Positions 12,068 through 24,500 of a stretch of DNA of 64,000 nucleotides are shown here, one piece after another (the first letter of the stretch is position 1; each line of letters begins with the position of its first letter). The DNA comes from Epiperipatus broadwayi (taxonomy: Eukaryota > Onychophora > Udeonychophora > Euonychophora > Peripatidae): the NCBI GenBank assembly GCA_028023455.1, contig JAQFVV010006246.1, positions 5,100,363 to 5,164,362 of the forward strand. The letters run 5' to 3'. Position numbers and translations under genes: made by a program. The notes under the pieces are model-generated. The model was not told the origin of the DNA. It saw only the letters and a list, made by a program, of their open reading frames with translations, and made no database searches.

Positions 12068-13829
12068 GTGAGTATATATATATGTATATGATCCAGGGAC
12101 ATTCATTGCCCTATTTATGACCTGAAACGAAGATGAGATGGCTCGGGCGTTCTGATGCATGTCTCTAGATAAAGCTTAATAATATGAAGAGTGGCCTATG
12201 CTAACAACGCTTTTATAAAAATATGAAATCATTCAGTTTAAATATTAACATAAAGCCTTAAATGGTTTAACAAATATGTAATAATATGTTAAAATAATGA
12301 CCCATGTGAAACAAATTCATTTATCAAAAATTAACGCTATAAATAATGAAGTGTACATTGCTCCCCCTTCTTGAATCACTGTTTTGTTTAACGTATATAA
12401 AAAAACTAAAATTCATGCACTTAAAAGTGCGAATAACAAAATAGATTTAAATCACCAGCCTTTTTGGCAATGATGATGAATAAAGAAACTAATAAAACTA
12501 AGGCACACCAATATCCACCCAGATTGAAAGTATTTATACATTTTGTATAAATCTATGATCAAATTTTTTTTTTTTTTAAAAGCATGTATTCATTTAAAAT
12601 ACAAACTCAATCTTATGAACTATTTAGATATAAATAATAAGAACTCATTAATCTCCTCCCTCTTCTAAGTTCGTAAGACCGGGTTTGATTGGTATTTACA
12701 AATAAAATTTTAATGAAAAATATAAAAATATCATTTAAAATAAATTATAATCGCACTAAATTATAAAAAAAGTAAGAAGCGTGAGTTGGATGAAATTATC
12801 ATAGTAATATTAATTTGATAGAATAGAATCGATATAAAGAAAATTATTAGTTTAACATGCTCGCCGATTAGTGAGTTAAAAAGAAGTTTAACATAAAGAA
12901 AACATTGATTTTGTTGTTATAAGCTAGAATTAGGTAATATAATTATGTCTTTGGGCTGGTTACCTCAGGATTCTATGGAATACTGATAAATCTTCTGTGG
13001 CAGGCGGCATTCTTTGACGACATGTCTTTTGGCCTCAGCGGTTCTTTGACGGCATGAGTACACTTGAACAATAGTAGCTACATCTCTGCACAGTGAAGAG
13101 TGGAGCGGAAGATGGAGGGGAAAGTGGCTAAAGCCCCTCAAAAATTACACCAACGTGAAGTCAGTTAATGACTATTGACCTAACTCTGACACAATAGATT
13201 TTTGGCCCTATTTGTACAAACTCTGAGGTATTCAAAGAATGTTTTTAATTAAACTTATCTTTAATTTACAAAAAATATTTTATCTATTGTTAGTGGAGAT
13301 GCAATTGTTAGATAACTGTCCAAAAATAAATTCAAATCAATTTCCAGATTGGAAATAGATTTGATAAAAATGTTAACAGCTAACCCAAATCAATTAGCTT
13401 TGTTTTAAATTTTACTTTAATTTAAAAATTCCTTTTTAATCATGAAACAAAGTAATCTTCCCACCCCTTTAATTATTCTTGGACAGTCGGAAATTGCATC
13501 TTCCATCTTGAATATTTGTGTAAGTATATAAAGAAAAATATCTATAAAATAAATAACATATAGTTAAAAAGAAAAATACAAAATTATTTACAAGATTTGT
13601 TTGTGCTTTTATATATATAAAAGCTTTGTTAATATATGTATATATCTGAGTCGCATCCATAAAAGTTAATATTTAAAATTAAAAAAAAAAATTATTTGAG
13701 ATTTATATTTATAAATTTTTATAGACGCTTCTCAGAAATATACATGTAGTTTATATACATGTGATGAAAAAAACAGGATGAAATGTAGGTTAAGTGGTAG
13801 AACAGTGAAGCTCAATCTTGGGCTAAGAT
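12068..13829. other. Intron 1, with a GC-richer patch of unknown nature
   Basis: Mostly AT-rich and featureless. About 12945-13215 is clearly GC-richer. It contains two related phrases (CATTCTTTGACGACATG and GGTTCTTTGACGGCATG) 34 bp apart and looks like a fragment of a dispersed repeat, but nothing in the window matches it. Confidence 0.4.
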
Positions 13830-14110
13830 CGACTGCTACAATAGTATTTCTGTAATGTAATTTTCATTACACCACTCTCACTGCAAGTTAGGGACTGATT
13901 CATTGTGGAAGGATGTAATCATAAATATATGACCAAAGACATGTGAAAAAGATATATAATCAAGATGCACATTTCATGCTGAATCAGCACTCATCAGTTG
14001 GCCTAGTTCACAATCTCTTACATATATCTTTGTCATTGTTCAGTATATATAGATAGCCAATTGGTACAGTTTAATTGATAAATGTCAAACTTTTTGCCCT
14101 CACCACTTTG
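13830..14110. repeat. Foldback-family repeat, related to the 9.5 kb element
   Basis: This segment matches the 9.5-9.75 kb arm: GACCAAAGACATGTGAAAAAG, then the hammerhead-like core, then the CATTGTTCAGTATATATAG phrase in the same order. It begins with ATTTCTGTAATGTAATTTTC, which recurs at the start of the next repeat. Confidence 0.6.
13972..13997 (-). ncRNA. Hammerhead-ribozyme-like core, copy C
   Basis: Best of the three cores. Minus strand CTGATGAG is followed by GTGCTGATTCAGCAT, which pairs as a six-pair stem with an ATT loop (one G-U wobble), then GAAAT. Upstream, TTGGC (reading TTGGCTATCT) can pair with GCCAA directly before the core as stem I across a loop of about 50 nt. The base before TTGGC is A and the one before that is also A, not the U required at the cleavage site, so stem III and cleavage are not supported as read. 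Confidence 0.38.
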
Positions 14111-14127
14111 ACAGAAACCACTTGATG

Positions 14128-14484
14128 AAAGTATATCAATAATTTTTATTAGTTATTCATTAGACTAGAGATTATCTACTTAATAAATAATATTTCTGTA
14201 GTGTAATTTTTACTACACCAATCTCACACAAAGTAGGGACTGGTTTCTATCCACTTTTAATATCTTGTGGTGAAATGTAATCATAAACATATAAACAAAG
14301 ACGTGAAAAAGATGCATGAGTTGGCCCAGATCATAATCTCTTAGTATATCTTTATCATTGTTCAGTATATATTATAGATATTCAATTATTACAGTTTAAT
14401 TGATGTGTTATTACACTACAGAAACATTATTCATTGCATGGATAATTTCTAGTCTAATGAATGACTAATAAAAATTATTAATTT
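14128..14484. mobile_element. Foldback MITE with ~72 bp terminal inverted repeats
   Basis: Positions 14131-14203 (starting AATAATTTTTATTAGTTATT) and 14410-14482 are inverted repeats with few mismatches. Between them is a shortened copy of the 13830-14110 repeat in which the hammerhead-like hairpin has been deleted (GATGCATGAGTTGGCCCAG). Confidence 0.65.
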
Positions 14485-14589
14485 GGATTTCCTATTTTGC
14501 AGAATAATAGATTAAAAATGGAATTTCATAATAAATATAAACAATTTGTAGTAGGAATTCAATGATTGACAAGAAGGTTTAAAAGTGAT

Positions 14590-16113
14590 TGATATATACA
14601 GACATTCACTGACTGTCATCATTTTAGATCTTTATTTGATGTATTGAGTGTGACATATGAACATCCTATTAAATCCAGAAGTGGCATTCTCTTATATGAT
14701 GACAATGATATTTTAAACAGATGGAAGCAGTATTTTGATTTTCTTTTGAATAACGATACAATAATTACTATGGTTTTGAATAATATGTCCATTTTATCTA
14801 CTCTCTAGAACAAAAATCTCCAGTTTAATTAAGTCAAAACAGTTCTTTGTCCTGAAAAACTATGTAGAGATATTTTAAAGTATATTGGTGATATGTTGGC
14901 TTCAAAAAATATTGGAATTTTTCAGTAATATATGGATCCATGAAGTTGTGCTGCCTTATCTTAAGGATATTTTTATTGTTTTATTTTTTAAAAAGAAAGG
15001 GAATAGGTAAGATTATAGTAATTGCCAAGTAATATCATTATTATTCACTAACAAAGATATTTTTAAGAATTTTGTTGAAAACATTGTTTTCAGTCATAGA
15101 TGAATGATTGTGGCTTTAGAGAATCAAATTACAATATAGATATGATTTTTGTTGTCAGGAAAATGCTAGAAAAATGTCAGGAACAAAAGAGTGATTTATA
15201 TATATTGCTTTTATTGATTTGGTCAAGGCATTTAATTCAGTTAATAGAACAGAATTATGGCATTGTATGAAATTACTTGGTTGTCCACCAAAATGTATTT
15301 GTTTTATATGGCTTCAGCATGATGAAAGTGGAAGGAAATATCATTACTACAGATGCAAAATCTGAGGTATTTGAAAAGAAAACTGGTGTTAAACAAGGGG
15401 TTATGCTTGTTCTAACATTGTGTTCAATTTTTTTGACAATGGTCTTTGAATTATTTGTAGTCAGCATAATCAAATAGAGATCAAGATATGATACAGGTTT
15501 GATGATGGAATTTTTAATTTGGATTCTAGATTTACAGTATGCTGATGATTGTGCTATTTTTTCAGTTCAAAAGACATTTTACAGAATGTATTTGATGTTT
15601 TAAATGCAACATTTAAAGATTTTGGTTTATTAATTATCTTTAAAAAAAAAAAAACAAGTTCTTTGTTAGCTGATAATGGGAAAAAATTCTCAGCAAATGT
15701 AAACTAGTTTAAAAAGGTAGACGTAGATGTTGAAATACAACACAGATAGAGTATTTCATGATAGGAAAATAATTACTACAACTAAGTTAACTGTATATAG
15801 AGCTGTTATTTTAATTTATTTTATGGGAATAAAATTTAGACATTCTATTAATGCAATTACAAAGAAACTAGAAAAGTTTCATTTAAAAGTTCTCCATAAA
15901 ATTTTAAAAATACTTGTTAGAATCCATTATTGTAAAATTGGACATGTAAAATGGCCGAACAATGCAAAATTTCCTAAAAGAGTGTTTTATGATAAACTTG
16001 AGCATTGTTTTTATGGGAGAGGTGGACTCTATTTACATTATGATTATCTTAAAAACATTCTAAAGAAGTGTAACGTCCCTTGTTTCCACATGGAAAGATA
16101 TGGCAGAGAATAG
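14590..16113 (+). pseudogene. Decayed non-LTR retrotransposon (LINE) reverse transcriptase
   Basis: The remains of a LINE ORF2 are read through many frameshifts. At about 14690-14745 there is a linker just before the RT (ILNRWKQYFDFLL). RT motif A is at 15207-15236 (AFIDLVKAFN), and the following helix is LWHCMKLLGCPPK. Motif B region GVKQG is at 15385. The catalytic YADD is at 15538-15549 (LQYADDCAIFS). From 15727 to 16113 a longer open frame reads LTVYRAVILIYFMGIKF, then KRVFYDKLEH, corresponding to the domain after the RT palm. This layout matches the common invertebrate LINE lineage with a WAEHF-type linker. The endonuclease part was not found, so the copy is 5'-truncated as well as broken. 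It is a different lineage from the RTE at 53.6 kb. Confidence 0.82.
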
Positions 16114-18261
16114 AATACATTGGTGACCTGTAATTATACACGATGTTGAAATATTTCAGAAATAAAAGTTTTCTCATAAAAAAATTAAAAGACAATCTTA
16201 TAAAATATCAACTAAATAGAAAAGTGAATTATTATATTTGTGGTTCATTGTAAATTCATTTTTAGACTAGTTTCTCTCTTTTATTTTATTTTTAATTTAG
16301 AATGGCTGTTTAGAATTTTTATTATTATTATTGTTATTATTGTTATTATCATATGATAATGTCAGAATATGAAAAAAAGACCATCTAAATGTTTATATTG
16401 CTATTAATAAAAATGTTAAATATAGAAAAAGCCTAATTACATTCTGACATAAATTTGAATATTATCATCAAGATCAGTAGACAATAAAAATTTTTTTAAT
16501 CTTAAAAAAGATACACCCATCTTATTTGAGAGATTTCTTTCTTTCTCAGATATATATTGAAATAGATGTCATATTTATTTCATGGTAATCCATGTAGTCT
16601 TACCCATGAAGGAGAGCTGGTTAACAGCATTATGTCACTGAATAATAAAAATTAGCATTATAATTTTTTATTAAAGGGGTTGTAAAAATAGTATTTTATA
16701 ATATATATTCAAATAATAGAGTGTTATTAAAATATGAAGAATTTAAATTTAAAAAAAAAAAAACTAAATAATATTTTATAATATAGAATAAAATAAGTAG
16801 CTTTTGTTACCAGAAACTAAAAGATATGGAATTTTTAAAATTTACTTAAAATTGTAAGTGAAAAAATTATGGCGGAATTTGGGCTTAAGTGCTATTTGAT
16901 TTCAAAAACAACACAATTAAGATAGATTAATAAAAAATAAAATAGATCTTAAAAAGTAAGAAAAAAAGAGGTTTAAGGCGTATACATTTTGGTTTAATTT
17001 ATTTTAAAAAAAAAATAATTTTTTTTTAATTTTAAGATTACGCTAGTGTTTTTTTTTTCCTTTGGAGACAATAGAATAATAAAATAAGTCATTATTAGGT
17101 AGATCTAATGTAACATGTATTCCAAGCTTAGTATATAAGATATATTTTTTAATTAAATGTAATTAAGATATCTAAGTTTTGAAAAATAAGCGAGATCACT
17201 TGGAACATATATATGTGAGTTTTTTTTTAGAAACTCTACTACTCTTTACAATTCTTTAAAAATGTACACTAAAGAAGTCAACATTACATTTAGTAGCTAA
17301 AAAGTAAGAAGCTACCGGCTCACTGAATTTTTACTTTGGATCCAATATTTGTTAACTTGAATATGTTATTCTAATGAAGTTCCAACTCACAATGCAACTG
17401 GTAAAAAATGATGATGAAGCATCAAGTATTTATGCATCAACTTTCATTAAACAAAGCTATAAGAAAAAGGAAGGAAAAAATCAATCCTGTCAAGAAAGTT
17501 AATGATACATTTTAGCTTTTCTTAATATATATATATATAATATGTAAATGCATCTGTGGTAAACCTACAACATGAAATATGAAACCTCTCAATAAGTTGC
17601 TGAAAGAATTCTTGCAATGCATATAAGTGATATGTATTTTTTTTTTAAAAAAAAATATAATTTAGACTTATATTAAGAATATTATTTTTTGCATTAATCT
17701 CAATATATATTATAATTAACTATATTATGTTTAAGAATACAACAAAAAATCCCAACAAAAAAGGCATTATAAGTTAATGAGAAAACTTGCTTAGGTTATT
17801 TCTGTTTATATGGATATGAACTCATTTCCATTACTTATTATAATAATATTTCTTGGAAATATTTAATTCAATATATATATAGTACGTTGATTGATTGTTT
17901 TGCTTTCTTTTTTTAAATTAAGTTAAAGAAAGCAACTAAAATTGCAGTTTAATTTATCTTAACATTCAATTTTTAAAAAAAATATAGAAACAGATATTCA
18001 TTCTTTCTTCTGATAGAATTCACTTTAAAAATTAATATTAATTAAAATGTATATATATTTTTTAAAAAGTGCAAAAAAAAAAGATCTACATCTAAACAAA
18101 AAGTTTTCCTAATAATATTTTACATTGTTATATAATAAAAAGTTTAGGAAAATTATCCAGAGATCACAATAGTCATAGCAATATTTACAATGTGTATGCA
18201 TATTGAAGCAGTAAAATCTGTCATACATATATATGTACAATATTTCGAGTTATTATTCTCC
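16114..18261. other. Intron 1, AT-rich, no gene
   Basis: Contains an imperfect (ATT)n tract at about 16315-16355, several poly-A/T runs and short (AT)n tracts. No domain-bearing open frame was seen. Confidence 0.5.
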
Positions 18262-18360
18262 TCTCTCCTTCAGGTGTCGCTGGCCTGACCAGTGTCAATA
18301 CTAGCATGGGAATCGAATCTGGACCCTTAGATTTTTGAGTATTGAATTTTAAGGCAATAC
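18262..18360 (-). repeat. Possible tRNA-derived SINE fragment
   Basis: Read on the minus strand, AGATTCGATTCCC at about 18308-18320 resembles a polymerase III B box. It is followed by a GC-richer tail (CACTGGTCAGGCCAGCGACA), unusual for this region. There is no second copy in the window and the A box is not clear. Confidence 0.35.
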
Positions 18361-20159
18361 TATATATATATCAAAGTTTGCAATCTCTATATGTGTCAAA
18401 ACATTTAGATCAGTATCAACTTGGAGAATTAAAAAAAAACATGATTTATATTAAATAGTATATGTCTGCCTTTTTTAAAAATAGAAGTATGAAATGCATA
18501 AAATTTCACTATTAGCTTTCATTTCTAATATTAATTAATAAATTCCTTTTTTTTTTTTTTTTTATCTAAGATCTTACTTTTTATTATCATATAATTGAGA
18601 ATCCCATAGGAATTTTATTACCACATGTTAAATTAGTGTTACAGACTGTATGAAATAGAGATAGAAAGAAAAGTCATATTTTACACTGAATGGTAAAAAA
18701 AAAAATCTGTATTTACAAGCATGTAGAAAAGCATGATTATAGTTAATTAATTTAAATGTCAAACCTCAAGATGAGAATATGTTTGTTAATGGGGATTGCA
18801 AAAAAGTAACAACAGTAATAGAGGAATTGGTGTAATTTGAGATCATTACAAAAATCACTTGAAAGTTGAAGCATTAGCGATAAAGATTTTGTGCATAGGT
18901 AATGATAATAGGATTAATCTTAGTTTCTAGTTATTCTTATGATAACAAATGCAATACCATATTTGTAGAAGAGAATTCCAGCAACAAACTGAAATTTTAA
19001 TGGCATTGCATTAGGTTGACTACCCCCCAAACTCACTTCACATAAGATGTCTTTATATGATATGCTATCAGCATTTGTAACTGATCATTTCTAGGGCATA
19101 TTTTGGTACTTGGATAGCATTTAGTATGTGATTGAAATTATTCCATCTATGCTATTTCTGATTTGAGGGGGAATTATGTGATTGTTTCTGATAAAATGAA
19201 TGTATTGCCATACATTATCATCCAAGAAATCCAGATCCATATTTCTAATAATTTATTTAGTGAACATATAAGACTTTATTGGATACTTTTGTAACTCAAC
19301 AATAATAAGATCAATAAATATGAAGTGATCACTTATATTCCATATATAATTCTAAGTTCTTATCATCCTAAACTGAATAGTTTTTCATAATATTAGTAAA
19401 TGCACTAAGAATAAATTTAACACTCAAGGCTTGGGTTGTAGCAAATGATATATAAAATGTGAAAAATCAATAAAATGTTATAATTTATTATATTTATTCT
19501 CACTATATTTACTAATATTGCGTATTTAATTTAGCATTTATAATAATTGCCAATATATGTAAGAATTGAATTGAGACTATAAATGTTTTAGCCTTGCATA
19601 GTGTTAATATACATATTATACTTTATTTTACAACCATTTTTACAATAATTAAAATTGGGAATATCAAAACATAGCCCGAGGATATTGTCAAATTCTAAAG
19701 AATAATTAAAATACAATGGTGAAAAAATTTCATGATTGTATATTACTGATAAGCTAAAATTAATAGCTGAGGTGAAACTTTAAGTTTATTATTAGTAAAC
19801 TTCTATTTTATGGACTTAGCGCTTTCGGAGCCCTTGCAGCTCCATAATCATAGTCCTTTTTTAGGCTGTTGACTCTATGTAAATGCATGCAAATTATCAT
19901 TGATGAAAATTTTTGATATGATAATCCCTTATCTCCAAAAGTTTTTACATCAGATTTAAAGGTAGTATTATGTAGATTAAAATGGGAATCTGAGAAATTA
20001 AAAATAAATGAAAATTACTTAAATTACTTTCATTTTGATATGCCAAAATGTATTGGGGGCATATTAGTTAATGAGATACATGTTTTAAGAATTTCTATTA
20101 TATTATATTGGTAATGAATAATTTACTTCGCCAATTAATTGTAATATGTATAATATGAT
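18361..20159. other. Intron 1, one possible Penelope tail remnant
   Basis: About 19815-19910 contains CTTAGCGCTTTCGGAG followed by ATGCATGCAAATTATCATT. This resembles the end of the Penelope-like copies just downstream (CTTAGTGCTTTAGGAG, then GCAAATTTATGCAAATTGTT), so it may be an older tail of the same family. Nothing else was recognised. Confidence 0.4.
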
Positions 20160-20700
20160 TTAAACGTATATAATTGAAGTTAATAAAATTTTCATAAATA
20201 ACAATGTTTAGCTTAGTGCTTTAGGAGTATATTTACTTTATATTCATAGCCATTATTATGTGTTAAACATAATGAATGCAAATTTATGCAAATTGTTATC
20301 CTGTCCATTTTTTCAGTATTGTAAAGGAGGCATCCCTTCGATTGATTGCGTTTGGATCATTCACAATGAAATATGCTTTTTTCCTTTTTCTTTTGGTGTC
20401 ATTTCTTTCTTTGCAAACAATTTTGGTGATAGAAGGTTCAAATTTATGATTAAATGTTTTTTGGTGTTTGGAAAATATTGAATTGTTTTCATTTTTGTTT
20501 ACCATTCTATTGTACACATATAAGTATTGTTCTATTCTATTGTTTACTGTGGTCCTAGTTTCATCATAATGTTGCCTTATAGCCAGTTTGAGGGCAGATG
20601 ATCTTATATACAACTTGGGGTTTTTTGTCTGGATCTATTTTGTCCTTTGTGTTGTTGGTCATTCTATTTGTGTTTGGTGGAGTTCTGAAATCTGTTACAG
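20160..20700 (-). pseudogene. Penelope-like element 3' end (GIY-YIG endonuclease region), inverted copy
   Basis: On the minus strand a linker (RTPPNTNRMTNNTKDKIDPD, then QVVYKIICPQTGYKATL) leads into an open frame at 20296-20613. It contains RTTVNNRIEQYLYV, HQKTFNHKFEPS and KIVCKERNDTKRKRKKAYFI, ending in KKWTG. The QVVYKI.C entry, the H..TFNHKF segment and the E...KRK..EA helix fit the GIY-YIG endonuclease that Penelope-like elements carry after their RT. The GIY-YIG motif itself has decayed. A 3' flank with CTTAGTGCTTTAGGAG follows to 20160. The copy is truncated before the RT. It is the mirror image of the neighbouring copy, and their 5' ends face each other. Confidence 0.65.
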
Positions 20701-20719
20701 AATGATAATTAAACCATTA

Positions 20720-21556
20720 TAAATAAGGGGTTCCACCCACCCACATTCTAAATCACCTAAGTTTCACAAATTTGCAGGACTTTCAGCTTTCTTATTTAGA
20801 AATCATTACTTATGTAAGTTTGAGACTGACAGAAAAACAACATCATTTGTTACATTAGAGACTTAATAAAAGTGAGATACAATTACAGCGCTATAGCCAA
20901 TAGGATTGAGCTTTTCTATAAAAAGTTGACCCAGGAGAATACCAATGAAGATAATACGCATTTAAGTTTACCTTATATTCCCATTTAGTCAAAAACTTGC
21001 TAATGAATTTAAAATAGGTTTCAGAACTCCACCAAACACAAATAGAATGATCAATAACACAAAGGACAAAATAGATCCAGACCAACCCCCCCACCCCAAG
21101 TTGTATATAAGATCATCTGCCCTCAAACTGGCTATAAGGCAACATTATGGTGATTAGGGCCACAATAAACAATAGAGTAGCACAATACTTATATATGAAC
21201 AATAGAATGATAAACAAAAATGAAAGTAATTTAATATTTGCCGAACACCAAAAAACATTTAATCATAAATTTGAACCTTCTAGCACCGAAATTGTTTGCA
21301 AAGAAAGAAGTGACATCAAAAGAAAAATAAAAGAAGTATATTTCATTGTGAATGATCCAAACACAATCAATCGAAGGGACAACTACTCTACAATATCAAA
21401 AAAATGGACAGGATAATGATTTACATAAATTTGCATTCTTAATGTTTAACACATAATAATAGCTATGAGTATGGAGTAAACATACTCCAAAAGCGCTAAG
21501 CTAAATGTTGTTATTTGTGAAAATTTTATTAACTTCACCTATATACTTTAAAGCGT
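20720..21556 (+). pseudogene. Penelope-like element 3' end (GIY-YIG endonuclease region), direct copy
   Basis: Plus-strand partner of the preceding copy. From about 20925 it reads KLTQENTNEDNTHLSLPYIP, in the region between RT and endonuclease. Several stops follow, then RFQNSTKHK and TPPNTNRM in neighbouring frames, and QVVYKIICPQTGYKATL. The open frame 21147-21416 has ATINNRVAQYLYMNNR, HQKTFNHKFEPSST and KEVYFIVNDPNTINRRD, ending in SKKWTG. The two copies share most residues over the last 85 positions. The 3' flank to 21556 mirrors 20160-20290 and has GCGCTAAGC. Inverted, 5'-truncated neighbours are a known habit of Penelope-like elements. Both copies are dead. Confidence 0.65.
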
Positions 21557-24500
21557 ATTATAAGTATTATATTGGTAAGAAAACTAAGTACCATTTTAAT
21601 TAGAAAACAAATTGAAATTAATTCTGGTGGTGGTGGTGATAAAGATTAGACTTTTATATTTATAATCTACCTGCAATCCAAATCTGTCTTAGTCAGTTTT
21701 TCTTTGCACTTAAATAGATTAAGATTTATTTAATATAGATACTATTTTCAAGATTAGAAGACCATTTTTATAAATATATGTTGAATCCGTCTAAAGATAT
21801 TATCCCCCCCCCCCTATTGTTTCCCATTACTAATTATTTTTAATTAAATAAACATATCTTGGAGTCAAGATGCACACATACATATATAAAGAAAAATGAA
21901 AAGAATCGTTTTTTTAATAACAATGACAGTTTTATTACTAGTATTAATGTCATAATATCACCGTTTATTAAATGGATAGTAATAGTGATGAAATTTGAAC
22001 CATTGTATTTATTAATCCTTTTTCTTAAAAAATGTTTTAATATTTATATTGAAACAGTTATCAATTTATTTTAATACTCTATCATTATAGATATTTTAAT
22101 ATTTATGTTGAATGTGTTCATTTCCATACATAATAAAGCTTAAATACCACTATTACTAATAATTTATTAGTTTGATGGGGACAGAAAAAGAGAAGAAAAA
22201 TAGAATTAAAAATCTAAATTCTTTTTTAATTTAATCTAAATTTCCCATAAAACTTCAATAAAAAAATTCAAATATATATATTTAGAGTATCAAATATTCG
22301 AAATAAAAACCATTAACTACTATTATTATTGTTATTATTATTTAGATTAATGAAAGGACACAATTTAAATGTTAAACAATATTAACTGTCAGAAGAATAT
22401 TTAAAGACGTGATACTGTTAAAAAAATTATTTGACGGAAAATTGATGTGAATGGATGTATATCTGCGATAAGATTAAAATTGCAGAAATGCATACATTTA
22501 ATATTTTAAAAAAGTAGCATTCACCTTTAAACAAATCTTCTATTAATAGATTGCAAAAATGTATAACAAAATTTTTTAATAATCTATGTTTTATAATTGT
22601 TTTATTGCTAATATAAAAAAAATTAAACTGTAATTAAAAATAATTTACTATGATATGAATATAATGTGTTTTTGTTTATAATATATTAATTTTGTAATTA
22701 TTAATATTTCTGTTAAAGCGGAAGTGTTGAAATGCAGCTAATAAATATTAAAATTAATAATAATATCACCAACAATAATACTACTATTACTATTACTACT
22801 GTTACTACTCACTACTACTACTGATGATGATGGAAAAAAAGGCATTTCTTGTGTTGAATAAAATACAAGTTCTTACTGGGATATTAACTGGATCTTTTGT
22901 GCACATAAACTCATCATAGAATACTTCTAAGGTTTATCATATTTAAATGCTGGACAAGGTTATTCTTAATGTTAGTATAATTTAGTCTTTGGTTTATTGT
23001 TTTATAAATTTACTATGATGATAGTTTTTTTAAGTTACTTTAGACCCACCATTTAGCAGGTCAAGTTTGTGATTCAAATTATCATATTAGATAATCTAAT
23101 AAGTGATAGTATTTTATTTCAAAGCTAATTTTTTTAAGTTTCTCTAGACCAGGATTATTTCATTTTTGAAAATTACATAATATGATATTAATGGTCAGCA
23201 TACTTCTATAAACCTTAAGCTAGACATCTATAGGTTATGACAGCTTTTAGGTTACAGTCCAAAGCTTTTCTTGATAGAAAGTACTGTGCCAATACTAAAT
23301 TATCACCTTCCTATCATCATGATCATTGTTCAATAATAATAATAGCTGCTAATCTTATTATTACTGCTGTAGAATTATTCTTTACTTTTGATTTCAACTC
23401 ATCAGCTAAACTTCGCTTTTCAGTAACTACTCATCAATTGCCTGAAAACTACTTTCACCCTTCTTTTATAGATAAGCTCCTATTTGGCCAAAAAAAATAT
23501 TTTTCCAAAGCTCATAAGCTAACCTTCCTATCTGTCCACAGTGTTTTTAATAACATTTAAAAAATTTTAACAGTATTTACAAAATATGACATCTCATTTT
23601 CTTAAACAATATGCTTTTTTATTTATAATTGTTTTTCTTATTTACAATAGTTTTACAAACATGTGAAAAATGAAAGCAATTATTTTATATAACTTTTAAT
23701 ATAATTCCTAATAATTTGATTCATATTTTAATATTTTCAACCCTACATTCTAATTTTTTAATTTATATGTTTATAAATAAGTAATTACATACACCAAACT
23801 TTACACTTCACAAAAAGATTATTGTTACTCACAAAGAATGTATCACTCTTTTCATTATTAGGTTATTATATTTTTGATTCAGAAATATCTGAGAACACAT
23901 TAAAAAATATGCTACATTATTTGTTATTACTTTTAAATTTATAAGGCTGTGAATAGTTTTAATAGTTGCCAACATCCCTTCCTCCTAACTCAGGTTAAGA
24001 ATTTTACTAAGCACTATGTAAAAAATGTAAGCTACTACACTAATTCATAATTGCATATTGCCTCTTAAACATATATATGGAAGTCATATATATTATTTAA
24101 ATTGATATAATCATTTTTAATTCTTTTTAACCCATGATATACCAATTTTCATAGCCCTATTTGCTATTAAATCTTTGTGATTTGTTTGATTCTAAGTTAT
24201 TTTAGCTGCCTTTTCAATAATGGCATCATGAATTCATTGTCAATAATCACAGTATTTCATTGCAAGGCATGTGCACAGACAGGAATAACAGTAGGAGCTT
24301 GAAATACTGTCACTTTTCTTAGAATAGTTATTGTGGTCAGAATAGAATTAAAGCAAATAAAGCTGTTAAATTAGATTAAAATATTATATGTGTGTATGTA
24401 TGTTTGTGTATGGAAAATAATTGGCACAGAAAATGGCCTTTAAAAAAAGATAAAAAATTATTCAAATTATATTTATTCAATATTAAAAGAAAATAAATAA

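Noticed and set aside
23237-23560. 107-codon open frame as a gene
   Set aside because: No domain, low-information composition and no splice or conservation evidence. It is long only in an AT-rich context.
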